A stretch of 64,000 nt of DNA from Geminicoccaceae bacterium (lineage in GTDB: Bacteria > Pseudomonadota > Alphaproteobacteria > Geminicoccales > Geminicoccaceae): contig JACKIN010000002.1 of the NCBI GenBank assembly GCA_020638495.1, positions 360,612-424,611 on the forward strand, written 5' to 3'. Of this stretch, positions 18,268-30,178 are shown in pieces. The position numbers were made by a program, and so were the translations under genes. Each line of letters begins with the position of its first letter. Within the stretch, counting starts at the first letter, position 1. The notes under the pieces were generated by a model. That model made no database searches. It was given only the letters and a program-made list of their open reading frames with translations, and was not told the DNA's origin.

Positions 18268-18954
18268 ATGACACCCGTGGCGGAGCCGCCGGACCGGTCG
18301 CCGCGCCAGTTCAGCGCGGCGGAGATCGGTGCCATCGCCCATCTCTACCGGGGCGAGGTCTATCGCAGCACGATCTGGCGCACCCGGCTCGACAACACCA
18401 CCAACTGGTCGGTGGTGACACTCGGCATCGCCCTTTCCATCACCTTCTCCTCGGCCAACGCCTCGCCCTTGCCGCTCGTCCTGGTCGGCATTCTCGTCAG
18501 CCTCTTTCTCGTGCTGGAGGCCCGCCGCTATCGCTACTTCAATGTCTGGCGGGCGCGCTGCCGCTGGATGGAGACGCATTTCTACGCGCCCTTGCTCGAG
18601 GACGGCGACCTTCACACGGAGGACGGCTGGCAGCAGACCCTGGCGCGCGACTACCTGGCCCCGCGCTATCATATCGGCTTCATGCGGGCTCTCGGCCGGC
18701 GGCTGCGCCGCAACTATGTCTGGATCCTGCTGATCCAGACCGTCGCCTATCTCAGCAAGATCATCATCCATCCCTCCGCGGCCACCACCCTGGGCGAGCT
18801 TCTCGACCGCGCCGCCATCGGCCCCCTGCCGGGTGCCGTCGTTCTCGCCTGCGGCATCCTCTACAACCTCGCCTGGATCGGCACGGCGCTGGTGACGCTG
18901 CGTCTCGACCAGGCCGCCCACGCGACCAGGCGCGACACGACCGCCATGGGCTGA
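18268..18954 (+). CDS. DUF2270 family integral membrane protein
   Basis: 228 residues; start supported by GGGAGG eight bases upstream. The motif FSAAEIGAIAHLYRGEVYRS, then WRTRLDNTTNWSVV and RYRYFNVWRARCRWMETHF, is characteristic of DUF2270 predicted membrane proteins. Four hydrophobic helices are visible (about 48-64, 68-84, 151-166 and 190-213). Function is unknown in the family. It stands alone, convergent with the TRAP operon to its right. Confidence 0.8.
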   Translation: MTPVAEPPDRSPRQFSAAEIGAIAHLYRGEVYRSTIWRTRLDNTTNWSVVTLGIALSITFSSANASPLPLVLVGILVSLFLVLEARRYRYFNVWRARCRWMETHFYAPLLEDGDLHTEDGWQQTLARDYLAPRYHIGFMRALGRRLRRNYVWILLIQTVAYLSKIIIHPSAATTLGELLDRAAIGPLPGAVVLACGILYNLAWIGTALVTLRLDQAAHATRRDTTAMG

Positions 18955-19019
18955 CCACGAAGGCCGAGGGCAGGCACACCGCCATGCCATGGAGCGGCGC
19001 ACCCGCGACACCGGCTCCC

Positions 19020-20318
19020 TCACCGGGCGATCATGCGCTCCGGCAGCCAGGTGACGATCCCGGGTGCCACGGTGATCAGCACGAGCAGCAGCATCAGGAG
19101 GAGGAAGAATGGTATCGTCGCGGCGGTGACGCGCCAGATGTCGCGGCCGGTGAGCGATTGCAGGACGAAGAGGTTGAAGCCGACCGGCGGGGTGATCTGG
19201 GCGGCCTCGATGAGGATGACGACGAAGATGCCGAACCAGAGCAGGTCGATGCCGGCTGCCTGGACCATCGGCAGCATGACCGACGCGCTGAGCACGATGA
19301 TGGAGATGCCTTCGAGAAAGCAGCCCATGACCAGGATGCAGACCGCGAGCACGGCGAGCAGACCCCAGGACGAAAGGCCGAGTGCGTCGACCCAGGATGC
19401 CAGGGCCCGGGGGATGTCGAGGAAGCCCACGGCGATGGTCAGGCAGGCGGCAGCGGCGATGATCAATGCTATCATGCAGGACATGCGGGTGGCCGCCATC
19501 AACCCGTCGACAAAGCTGGCCAGCGTCAGCGTGCGGCCGAGCGCGGCGAGGATCAACGAGCCGACGACGCCGATGGTGGCGGCCTCGGTCGGCGTGGCGA
19601 TGCCGCCATAGATCGAGCCGATCACCAGCACGATGAGCAAGAGGACGGGGATCAGCCGGCGGGCCTCCCAGATCTTGCGGCGCAGCGGGACCGGCGGGTC
19701 GGCTATCGGCATCCGGCCGCGGTGCAGCATGGCCCAGACCGCCACATAGCCCATGAAGAGGGCGACCAGCAGGAGGCCGGGCAGGATGCCGGCGATGAAC
19801 AGGCGGGCGACGGATTGCTGCGCCGTGACGCCGTAGACGATCATGACGATCGAGGGCGGGATCAGGAGGCCGAGCGTGCCGGAGCCGGCCAGCGTGCCGA
19901 TCATCATCCGCTCGTCATAGCCGCGTTTCGCCAGCTCCGGCAGGCTCATGCGGCCGATGGTGGCGGCGGTGACGGCGGACGAGCCAGAGACCGCCGCCAT
20001 GATGCCACAGCTCAGGATGTTGACGTGCAGGAGCCGGCCCGGCAGCCGGCCGACCCAGGGCGAGACGCCGGCGAACATGTCCCGCGAGAGGCGCGAGCGG
20101 GTGAGGATCTCGCCCATCCAGACGAAGAGCGGCAAGGCCGTGAGCGCCCAGCTCCAGCTCGCGTCCCACATGGCCGAGGCGAGCAGCGAGCCCGCCGGAG
20201 CCGCGGTGAAGAAGGCGAGGCCGACCACGCCGGCAGCGAGGAGCGAGATCGCCACCCAGATCCCGCTCGCGAGCAGCAGCAGGATGATGGCGAGCAGGAC
20301 CAGGGAGGTGACGATCAT
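19020..20318 (-). CDS. TRAP transporter large permease (DctM-like)
   Basis: 432 residues with about 12 hydrophobic helices. It carries DctM landmarks such as SGSSAVTAATIGRMSLPEL, AGSGTLGLLIPPSIVMIVYG, TEAATIGVVGSLI and ITPPVGFNLFVLQSL. It couples sodium-driven uptake to the periplasmic binding protein and forms a complex with the small permease at 20340-20852. It ends the hyuA-hyuB-dctP-dctQ-dctM array. Confidence 0.92.
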   Translation of the reverse strand: MIVTSLVLLAIILLLLASGIWVAISLLAAGVVGLAFFTAAPAGSLLASAMWDASWSWALTALPLFVWMGEILTRSRLSRDMFAGVSPWVGRLPGRLLHVNILSCGIMAAVSGSSAVTAATIGRMSLPELAKRGYDERMMIGTLAGSGTLGLLIPPSIVMIVYGVTAQQSVARLFIAGILPGLLLVALFMGYVAVWAMLHRGRMPIADPPVPLRRKIWEARRLIPVLLLIVLVIGSIYGGIATPTEAATIGVVGSLILAALGRTLTLASFVDGLMAATRMSCMIALIIAAAACLTIAVGFLDIPRALASWVDALGLSSWGLLAVLAVCILVMGCFLEGISIIVLSASVMLPMVQAAGIDLLWFGIFVVILIEAAQITPPVGFNLFVLQSLTGRDIWRVTAATIPFFLLLMLLLVLITVAPGIVTWLPERMIAR

Positions 20319-20339
20319 GGGCTGCTGCCGGGGCGACGG

Positions 20340-20852
20340 TCAGTCATCGAGGGCCGTGTCCTCGCCCGAGGCATAGGCCGGCTCACGCCCACGGACGATG
20401 CCGACCGCCTCGTCGACGAGGGCCAGGGTGAGCAGGAGCAGGCCGAACGCCATGGCCGCCTGCGGGATCCAGAAGGGGATGGCGAGCAGGCCCGGGCTGA
20501 TGTCGCCGAAGCGCCAGGACTGGGCGACGAGGTCCAAGGCCCACCAGGCGAGGAAGCCGACGAAGCCGGCCGCGGCGAGGCAGCACCAGGCCTCGAGGAT
20601 ACGCCGGCCGCCGCCGGTCAGGCGCTCGACCAGCAGGGTGACGCGGACATGGGTGCCGCGCTTGAAGGTGTGGGCGAGGGCGAAGAACGAGGAGGCGGCC
20701 ATGAAGAAGCCGGCGATCTCGGTGGAATCGACGACGTAGCCGAGGCTGCGGCCGGCGACCTGGACGATGATGGCGACGGCGATCAAGGCCAGCAGCACCG
20801 CGGCCGCCGCACCGCTCCAGAGGTAGAGCGCATCGAGGGTGCGGCGGATCAT
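20340..20852 (-). CDS. TRAP transporter small permease (DctQ-like)
   Basis: 170 residues with four predicted helices (about 13-31, 46-60, 88-108, 129-149). It has the DctQ pattern VIVQVAGRSLGY in helix 1 and FFALAHTFKRGTHVRVTLLVERL after helix 2. It scaffolds the DctM-like permease at the inner membrane. A 21-bp gap separates it from dctM, and 43 bp separate it from the binding-protein gene upstream. Confidence 0.9.
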   Translation of the reverse strand: MIRRTLDALYLWSGAAAAVLLALIAVAIIVQVAGRSLGYVVDSTEIAGFFMAASSFFALAHTFKRGTHVRVTLLVERLTGGGRRILEAWCCLAAAGFVGFLAWWALDLVAQSWRFGDISPGLLAIPFWIPQAAMAFGLLLLTLALVDEAVGIVRGREPAYASGEDTALDD

Positions 20853-20895
20853 CGGCGCCGGCCCCGCAGGTGCTGGCGGAAGGAGAGGGGCGGCG

Positions 20896-21879
20896 TCAGC
20901 GGCCGACGGAGGCGAGGTAGGCGTCGAGCACGGCCACCTGATCGGGATTGGCCTCGCCCCGCCATTCCTCGACCATGGTGAGGCCGATCTCGCGCATCTT
21001 GTCCATCACGTCCTCAGGCGCCTCGGTGACGGTCATGCCGTGGTCGATGAGCACCTGCTCCCTCTCCCGGCTCGCCTCCTTGCTCAGCTCGAAGCCGCGC
21101 TCGGAGGCCTTCTTCCCGGCTGCCAGCACGGCCTGCTGCTGGTCCTCCGTGAGGGCATCGAAAGCGTCGCCATTGACGATGATGGCGTTCTTGGTGTGCA
21201 GGCTGCCGGTGTAGGTGAAGTGGTCGACATAGTCCCAGGCCTGCACGTCGGTGCCGGTCTGGGCACTGGTCCAGAGCGCCTCGATCAACCCGGTCGAGAA
21301 GGCCTGCGGCACCTCGGCGAAGGGCAGGATGGTGGCGTTCATGTCGAGCATCTCGCCCATCTGCTGGGTCTGCGGCGAGTAGATGCGCAGCGACTGACCC
21401 TTGAGGTCGGCGAGCGAGGTGACCGGCTCGGCGGTGTAGAAGCCCTGTCCCGGCCACGAGACATAGGTGATGATGCGCATGCCGTTCTCTTCGAACAGCT
21501 TCGAGAGGTAGACGTCCTGCGCCTCCATCAGCTTCCAGGCCTCGTCATAGGAGGTGACGAGATTGGGGATGCTGTCGAGGCCGTACATGATGTCCTCGTT
21601 GCCGTAGACCGAGAGGCGGATCTCGCCGGCCTGGACCTGGCCCGACTGGACCGCGCGCTTGATGGCGTCGTGCTTGATGAGCGAATCGTTGGAGCGCAGG
21701 TCGATGACCAGCTCGCCGCCCGTGGCCTCCTTCACGTCCTCGATGAACAGCCGGATGTTCTTCGTGAAGAAGCTGTCCTCGGGATAGCCCGACGCCATGA
21801 TCCAGCTGGTCTCGGCCAGCGCCGGCGTCGCGAATGCCATCAGCGCCGCCGCCGCGATCGTCGTCGTGCTCCTGCTCAT
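20896..21879 (-). CDS. TRAP transporter substrate-binding protein (DctP-like)
   Basis: 327 residues from ATG 21879, with GGGAGGAAA eight bases upstream. A Sec signal ends near ALAETS (20-25). The DctP fold is visible in LKGQSLRIYSPQTQQMGEML, where the conserved Arg (R165) normally clamps a substrate carboxylate, and in PQAFSTGLIEALWTSAQTGT. The substrate is therefore probably a carboxylate. Adjacent hyuA/hyuB suggest a 5-oxoproline- or hydantoin-related compound, which is inference from context. Confidence 0.9.
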   Translation of the reverse strand: MSRSTTTIAAAALMAFATPALAETSWIMASGYPEDSFFTKNIRLFIEDVKEATGGELVIDLRSNDSLIKHDAIKRAVQSGQVQAGEIRLSVYGNEDIMYGLDSIPNLVTSYDEAWKLMEAQDVYLSKLFEENGMRIITYVSWPGQGFYTAEPVTSLADLKGQSLRIYSPQTQQMGEMLDMNATILPFAEVPQAFSTGLIEALWTSAQTGTDVQAWDYVDHFTYTGSLHTKNAIIVNGDAFDALTEDQQQAVLAAGKKASERGFELSKEASREREQVLIDHGMTVTEAPEDVMDKMREIGLTMVEEWRGEANPDQVAVLDAYLASVGR

Positions 21880-21932
21880 CGGTTTCCTCCCGTTGCCTGT
21901 GGCGTTCACGATGTCGGTCGGGCTCCCGCCTG

Positions 21933-23582
21933 TCAATTCCGCGGCTCGTAGTCGGCCCGCTGCGCCGCCTCGATATAGTCGTGCGCCAGATCGGCCTCGA
22001 TCGAGGCCGGGGCGCGTTCCCGCGGGTCGCCGTGACCGCCGCCGCCGGGCATGCCGAGCACGAGACGGCGGCCGACGGGGACGCTCTGGCGGCCCTTGGG
22101 CGCCAGCTTCGTGCCGTCGTCGAGGCCGACGGTGCCGGCGCGACCGGGCCTGCCGCCCTTGCGGCCACGGGCCGGGTGGTTGGTGCGGTCGAACATGGCG
22201 TTGAAGGCGATCTCGTAGCCGTTGGCCGCGGCGATCTCGATCACCTGCCCGAGGCCGCCCCGGTGGCGGCCGGCACCGCCCGAGCCGTCGCGCAGCTCCT
22301 TGCGCCAGACGACGAGCGGGCCGACCTGCTCGGTCGCCTCGGCCGGCATGGTCATGACGCCGGAGGGAAAGGCCGTGGCGTTGAGGCCGTCGAGGGTCGG
22401 CCTCGCCCCGGTGCCGCCGCTGTTGAAGAGCAGCATTTCCGCTGGCCTGCCGGTCGTGTTCGACGGCAGCGGGCGGACGGAGAACTGGATGTTCCACAAG
22501 GCGCCCGAACCCTCGGCCGGCACCCGGTCCGGCAGGGCACCGGCCAGCGCACCCATGACGAGGTCCGGAACGAAGTGGCCGAGCACGTGACGGACGGAGA
22601 CCGGGGCCGGCGGCTCGGCATTGAGGATGCAGCCCGGTGGTGCGGAGATCTCGAAGGGGGCGAGCGAGGCGGCGTTGTTGGGGATCTCGGGGGCGACGAC
22701 ACATTTCAGGCCGTAGCAGGCATAGGCCTTGCAATAGACCAGGGGCACGTTGATGCCCCAGCGGCTGACCTCCGACGTGCCGGTGAAGTCGGCCTTGATG
22801 CGGTCCTCCTCGATCTCGAGGGTGACGGCGAGGTGCACGGGCTCGTCGTAGCCGTCGAGCGTCATGGCATTGGTGTGGCGGCCCCTCGGCAGCTCGGCGA
22901 TCAGCGCCCGGGTGGCCCGGTCGCTGCGTTCGAGGATGAAGCTGCCGATGCCGTCGAGATCGTCGAAGCCGAACTCGTCCATCATGGCGAAGAGGCGCTT
23001 CATGCCGGTCTCGTTGCAGGCGGCGAGCGCGTAGAGATCGCCCACCACCTTGTCCGCCTCGCGGACATTGGCGCGGACGATCAGGATCAGGTCGCGATTG
23101 ACCGCACCTTCACGGAACAGCTTCATGATCGGGATGAAGAGGCCCTCTTCGTGGACGTCGCGGCCGTCCGGGCCGAAGCCGCGGCCGCCGACATCGACGA
23201 CATGGGCGGTGCAGGCGAAGTAGCCGATGAGCGCACGTTTACGGAAGACGGGGGTGACGACGGTGACGTCGTGCAGGTGCCCGGTGCCCTTCCAGGGATC
23301 GTTGGTGATGTAGACGTCGTTCTCGAGGATGTTGCCCGGGCCGATGTCGGTGATGAAATGCCCGACCGATTCGGCCATCGCATTGACGTGGCCGGGGGTG
23401 CCCGTCACCGCCTGGGCGAGCATCCGGCCGGCCACGTCGAAGACGCCGGCGGAAAGGTCGCCGGCCTCGCGCACGCTGGTCGAGAAGGCGGTGCGGACCA
23501 GGGTCAGCGCCTGCTCCTCGACCACCGAGATCAGGCGGTTCCACATGACCTGCATGTGGATGTCGTCGAGGCCCTTGGCCAT
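21933..23582 (-). CDS. hyuB: Hydantoinase B / 5-oxoprolinase beta-type subunit
   Basis: 549 residues from ATG 23582, which shares one base with the hyuA stop (TGATG). Family landmarks: VMWNRLISVVEEQALTLVRT, SVREAGDLSAGVFD, NDPWKGTGHLHDVTVV, GRGFGPDGRDVHEEGL and the C-terminal GGGGHGDPRERAP. With HyuA it forms an ATP-dependent ring-opening hydrolase of hydantoins or 5-oxoproline, or an acetophenone-carboxylase-like enzyme. Substrate cannot be assigned from sequence. The TRAP binding protein gene begins 53 bp downstream. Confidence 0.9.
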   Translation of the reverse strand: MAKGLDDIHMQVMWNRLISVVEEQALTLVRTAFSTSVREAGDLSAGVFDVAGRMLAQAVTGTPGHVNAMAESVGHFITDIGPGNILENDVYITNDPWKGTGHLHDVTVVTPVFRKRALIGYFACTAHVVDVGGRGFGPDGRDVHEEGLFIPIMKLFREGAVNRDLILIVRANVREADKVVGDLYALAACNETGMKRLFAMMDEFGFDDLDGIGSFILERSDRATRALIAELPRGRHTNAMTLDGYDEPVHLAVTLEIEEDRIKADFTGTSEVSRWGINVPLVYCKAYACYGLKCVVAPEIPNNAASLAPFEISAPPGCILNAEPPAPVSVRHVLGHFVPDLVMGALAGALPDRVPAEGSGALWNIQFSVRPLPSNTTGRPAEMLLFNSGGTGARPTLDGLNATAFPSGVMTMPAEATEQVGPLVVWRKELRDGSGGAGRHRGGLGQVIEIAAANGYEIAFNAMFDRTNHPARGRKGGRPGRAGTVGLDDGTKLAPKGRQSVPVGRRLVLGMPGGGGHGDPRERAPASIEADLAHDYIEAAQRADYEPRN

Positions 23583-25681
23583 CAGCCTTCTCCCTTGCGG
23601 CGGAGGACGAGGAGGCAGCCGTCGGCCTGGACCACGGCCAAGGAGCCGGTCGTGAGAATGGTCGCCGTCTCGTCCTCGACCACGACCGCCGGGCCGGCGA
23701 GCTCGGCACCGGCCTCCAATGCGTCGCGGGCGAAGACGGCGGCATCGACGAAGCGGCCCTCGCCGGGCTCGAAGAGCCGCCGCGAGCCGCGCGGCCGGGC
23801 GGGACGGCCCTCCCTGGCCAGCTCGAGCGTCGGGGTGGGCGGCAGGCGGGTGGCCACCTTCAGGGCGAAGCTCACGATCTCGATCATTGCCCCCTCGACC
23901 GGGCGGCCGAAGAAGCGGGTATAGGCTTCGGCGAAGGCCCGGGCGACCTTCCGCTCGTCGCCGGCGGCGTAGCCGCCAGGCTCGATCGCGACGGGAATCT
24001 CCCAGCCCTGGCCGGCATAGCGCATGTAGGCGGTGCATTCCGTCAGCTGCTCCGCATCGCCGCCGCCCTGGGCGACGAAGGCGGCGGCCTCGGCGCGCAT
24101 CGCGTCGAGCAGCGCGTTCACCGCATCGGCGTCGAAATCGTGCAAGGGGGTCAGCCGGCTGCGCACCGATTCGTAGCCGAAAGGGGCGCGCAGGAAGCCG
24201 ATGGCCGAGCCGACGCCGGCGCCGGGCGGCACCAGGAAGCGGTCGATGCCCATCTTCTCGCACAGGCGTGCGGCGTGCAGCGGGCCGGCGCCGCCGAAGC
24301 AGATCATGGTAAAGTCGGCGAGCTCCTTGCCGTTCTCGACGGCATGCACGCGGCCGGCATTGGCCATGTTCTCGTCGACCATCTCGGCGATGCCGTAGGA
24401 AGCGGCCTCGCCGTCGAGACCGAGCGGGGCGCCGACGGCACGCTCGACGGCACCGTTCGCGGCGGCGCTATCCAGCGTCATGCTGCCGCCGGCGAAATCG
24501 TGCGGGTCGATGCGGCCGAGGAGCAGGTCGGCGTCGGTGACGGTGGGCTCGCTGCCGCCCCGACCGTAGCAGGCGGGGCCGGGCTCGGAGCCGGCGCTCC
24601 TGGGGCCCACGCGGATGCGGCCCATCAGGTCGACCGAGGCGATCGAGCCGCCGCCGGCACCGATCTCGACCATCTCGACCACCGGGATCGAGATCGGCAT
24701 GCCGCTGCCTTTCTTGAAGCGCCATGTACGGGCAACCTCGAAGGTCCGCGCGGTCTTCGGCGTCTGCTGCTCGATCAGGCAGATCTTCGCCGTGGTGCCG
24801 CCCATGTCGTAGGAGAGCACCCGGTCCAGGCCATAGCGCCGGGCGATGTCGGCGGCGAAGACCGCACCGCCGGCGGGACCCGATTCGACCAGGCGGACGG
24901 GAAACTCGGCGGCGCTCTCGACGCCGATGATGCCGCCGCCGGAATGCATCAAAAAGAGCGGGCAGCCGACGCCGATGGCGCCGAGCTCGTCGACCAGCCG
25001 CCTGAGGTAGGACTTGATCAGCGGCTTGACGTAGGCGTTGGCGCAGACCGTGTTGAAGCGCTCGTACTCGCGCATCTGCGGCGAAACCTCGCTCGAGATC
25101 GAGATCTCCAGACCCGGCAGCCGCTTCGCCAGTGCCTCGCGCATCCGCTGCTCGTGCGCGTCGTTCATGTAGGAATGGATGAAGCCGATGGCGACGCTCG
25201 CGTAGCCACGCTCCTCGATGGTGGCGCAAAGGGCTTCGATCTCGCTCTGCTCCGGTGCCACCAGCACGCGGCCCTGCGCGTCGATCCGCTCGGCCAGCGT
25301 CAGCCGGTCGATCCGTGGCACGAGCGCCGGCGGGAGCTGGATGTTCAAATCGTACTGCTCGAAGCGGCTCTCGGTCCGCATCTCCAGGACGTCGCGAAAG
25401 CCGCGCGTGGTGACGAAGCCGGCCCTGGCCCCGCGCCGCTCGATCAGCGCGTTGGTCGCGAGCGTCGTGCCGTGGATCAGAAGCGCCAGCTCACCCGGCG
25501 CCACACCCGCTGTCCGGGCGGCGGCCTGCAGGCCCTGGAGGACGCCGCGCTCGGGCCGCTCTCGGTCCGTGAGCACCTTGGCGCTGTGAACGACGCCGTT
25601 CGCCTCGATGGCGATGTCGGTGAAGGTGCCGCCGATGTCGATGCCGGCACGCGCACGCGCCGCTGCTGCCGTCGTTTCCAC
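23582..25681 (-). CDS. hyuA: Hydantoinase A / 5-oxoprolinase alpha-type subunit
   Basis: 699 residues from GTG 25681, placed 11 codons before the phosphate-1 motif GIDIGGTFTDIAI; GGAAG lies nine bases upstream. The frame is open to 25804 but the extra 41 residues are not family-like. Other ATPase-fold motifs: LLIHGTTLATNALIERRGA, DMGGTTAKICLIEQQ and GPACYGRGGSEPTVTDADL. The ATP-binding subunit works with HyuB. First gene of the operon that also encodes a TRAP importer, implying uptake and hydrolysis of one compound. It is divergent from the SNF2 helicase gene. Confidence 0.9.
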   Translation of the reverse strand: METTAAAARARAGIDIGGTFTDIAIEANGVVHSAKVLTDRERPERGVLQGLQAAARTAGVAPGELALLIHGTTLATNALIERRGARAGFVTTRGFRDVLEMRTESRFEQYDLNIQLPPALVPRIDRLTLAERIDAQGRVLVAPEQSEIEALCATIEERGYASVAIGFIHSYMNDAHEQRMREALAKRLPGLEISISSEVSPQMREYERFNTVCANAYVKPLIKSYLRRLVDELGAIGVGCPLFLMHSGGGIIGVESAAEFPVRLVESGPAGGAVFAADIARRYGLDRVLSYDMGGTTAKICLIEQQTPKTARTFEVARTWRFKKGSGMPISIPVVEMVEIGAGGGSIASVDLMGRIRVGPRSAGSEPGPACYGRGGSEPTVTDADLLLGRIDPHDFAGGSMTLDSAAANGAVERAVGAPLGLDGEAASYGIAEMVDENMANAGRVHAVENGKELADFTMICFGGAGPLHAARLCEKMGIDRFLVPPGAGVGSAIGFLRAPFGYESVRSRLTPLHDFDADAVNALLDAMRAEAAAFVAQGGGDAEQLTECTAYMRYAGQGWEIPVAIEPGGYAAGDERKVARAFAEAYTRFFGRPVEGAMIEIVSFALKVATRLPPTPTLELAREGRPARPRGSRRLFEPGEGRFVDAAVFARDALEAGAELAGPAVVVEDETATILTTGSLAVVQADGCLLVLRRKGEG

Positions 25682-25836
25682 CAAGCCCTGCTTCCGATCG
25701 AGGTCATTGCCCGAGGGCGGGCGAGATAGAACCGACACCGCCCACCACGCTCTCCGACGATATAGAATAGGATCGGCGGCGTCGACACGGGGAAGGCTCC
25801 TCATCAGCCGGAGCGCAGCCGCGGCAACTTCCCATC

Positions 25837-29361
<3,525 letters not shown>

Positions 29362-29371
29362 CTCTCGGCAC

Positions 29372-29411
29372 AAAAAAAGCCGCCGGCGCGCTCGAATGAG
29401 CGGCCGGCGCA
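29372..29411 (-). terminator. Rho-independent terminator of the 36-residue repeat gene
   Basis: Read leftward, GCCGGCCGCTC and GAGCGCGCCGGC form an 11-bp stem (one bulge) with an ATTC loop, followed by seven T. It lies about 35 bp past the repeat-protein stop and 10 bp past the SNF2 stop on the other strand. The T run faces only the leftward gene. Confidence 0.85.
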
Positions 29412-29446
29412 GTCGGGGAGGCACGGGGAGAAAGGGGAGGCTGGCG

Positions 29447-29986
29447 TCAGCCGCAGACGTCGGACTTGCCGATCGAGCCGATCTCGGAGCAGGCCTTGGT
29501 GCCGAGCCCGATGGCGGCGTTGGTGTTCTGGTTCACCAGCGTCGTGTTGTTGACGTTGCCGCCGACCGTCGCGTTGTTGACCGTGCCGATGGCCGAGCCG
29601 GCCTTCGAGCCGAGGCCGATGGCGGCGTTGGTGTTCTGGTTCACCAGCGTCGTGTTGTTCAGGTTGCCGCCGACGTCGGAGCCGGTGACCGCACCGATCT
29701 GCGTGCTGGCCTTCGAGCCGAGGCCAATGGCGGCGTTGGTGTTCTGGTTGACCAGCGTCGTGTTGTTCAGATTGCCGCCGACGGTCGTGTCCTGGATGCT
29801 GCCGACCCGGGTATTCGCCTTGGCCCCCAAGCCGATCGCGGCATTGGTGTTCTGGTTGAGCAGGGTCGTGTTGTTGGCGTTGCCGCCGATCTGCACGCCG
29901 CCCTGCTGGGCCATGGCGTGAGGTGAAAGGGCGCTCGCCAGCAGCGACAGGGTCAGGGCGGCGGCGGTGAGCTTCAGGGTCTGCAT
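29447..29986 (-). CDS. Secreted protein of four 36-residue Asn/Thr-rich repeats
   Basis: 179 residues from ATG 29986, with GGAG nine bases upstream. A Sec signal ends at AMA-QQ (25). The mature protein is four units of exactly 36 residues (34-69, 70-105, 106-141, 142-177), each built on GGNxNNTTLVNQNTNAAIG followed by LGxKAxxxIG. Only the last unit has cysteines (C166, C178), 12 apart, suggesting one disulphide cap. Regular Asn/Thr/Gly spacing fits a beta-solenoid or amyloid-like fold. I do not recognise the family; the repeat does not match the curlin Ser-x5-Gln-x-Gly consensus. It has its own strong terminator and is divergent from the Ldh-type gene. Function unknown; surface or periplasmic structural role is inference. 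Confidence 0.85.
   Translation of the reverse strand: MQTLKLTAAALTLSLLASALSPHAMAQQGGVQIGGNANNTTLLNQNTNAAIGLGAKANTRVGSIQDTTVGGNLNNTTLVNQNTNAAIGLGSKASTQIGAVTGSDVGGNLNNTTLVNQNTNAAIGLGSKAGSAIGTVNNATVGGNVNNTTLVNQNTNAAIGLGTKACSEIGSIGKSDVCG
29456..29887 (-). repeat. Four tandem 108-bp coding repeats
   Basis: Four in-frame direct repeats of 108 bp encode the 36-residue units of the secreted protein. The centre of each unit (encoding NNTTLVNQNTNAAIGLG) is almost identical at DNA level, while the last third varies. This fits tandem duplication followed by divergence in one sub-segment. Confidence 0.9.
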
Positions 29987-30178
29987 CGGTGTGGCTCCAT
30001 CGGGTGGGGGTGTTCGATGCGACGGAGAATGCCGCGTTCCTCGCCAACCGTAAGGCTGGGGTTTTTCCGGGGTCGGGATGGTGGCGGAATCTGGTCGGCG
30101 GGCGGGACAGCCGTTATACCCGGCCCGAGGCCGCTGTGATCGTGCGGTGCGCCAGAAGGCGATCGGGGAACCCCAGTC

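Noticed and set aside
18207..20981. 924-codon open frame on the + strand
   Set aside because: It lies antisense to the TRAP permease genes and partly over the DUF2270 gene; its Asp/Gly/His/Arg-rich product has no motifs and arises from high-GC codon bias.
29447..29986. Curli subunit (CsgA/CsgB) identity for the repeat protein
   Set aside because: Repeat length is 36 rather than about 22 residues, and the Ser-x5-Gln-x-Gly-x-Asn pattern is missing; no csg genes are nearby.
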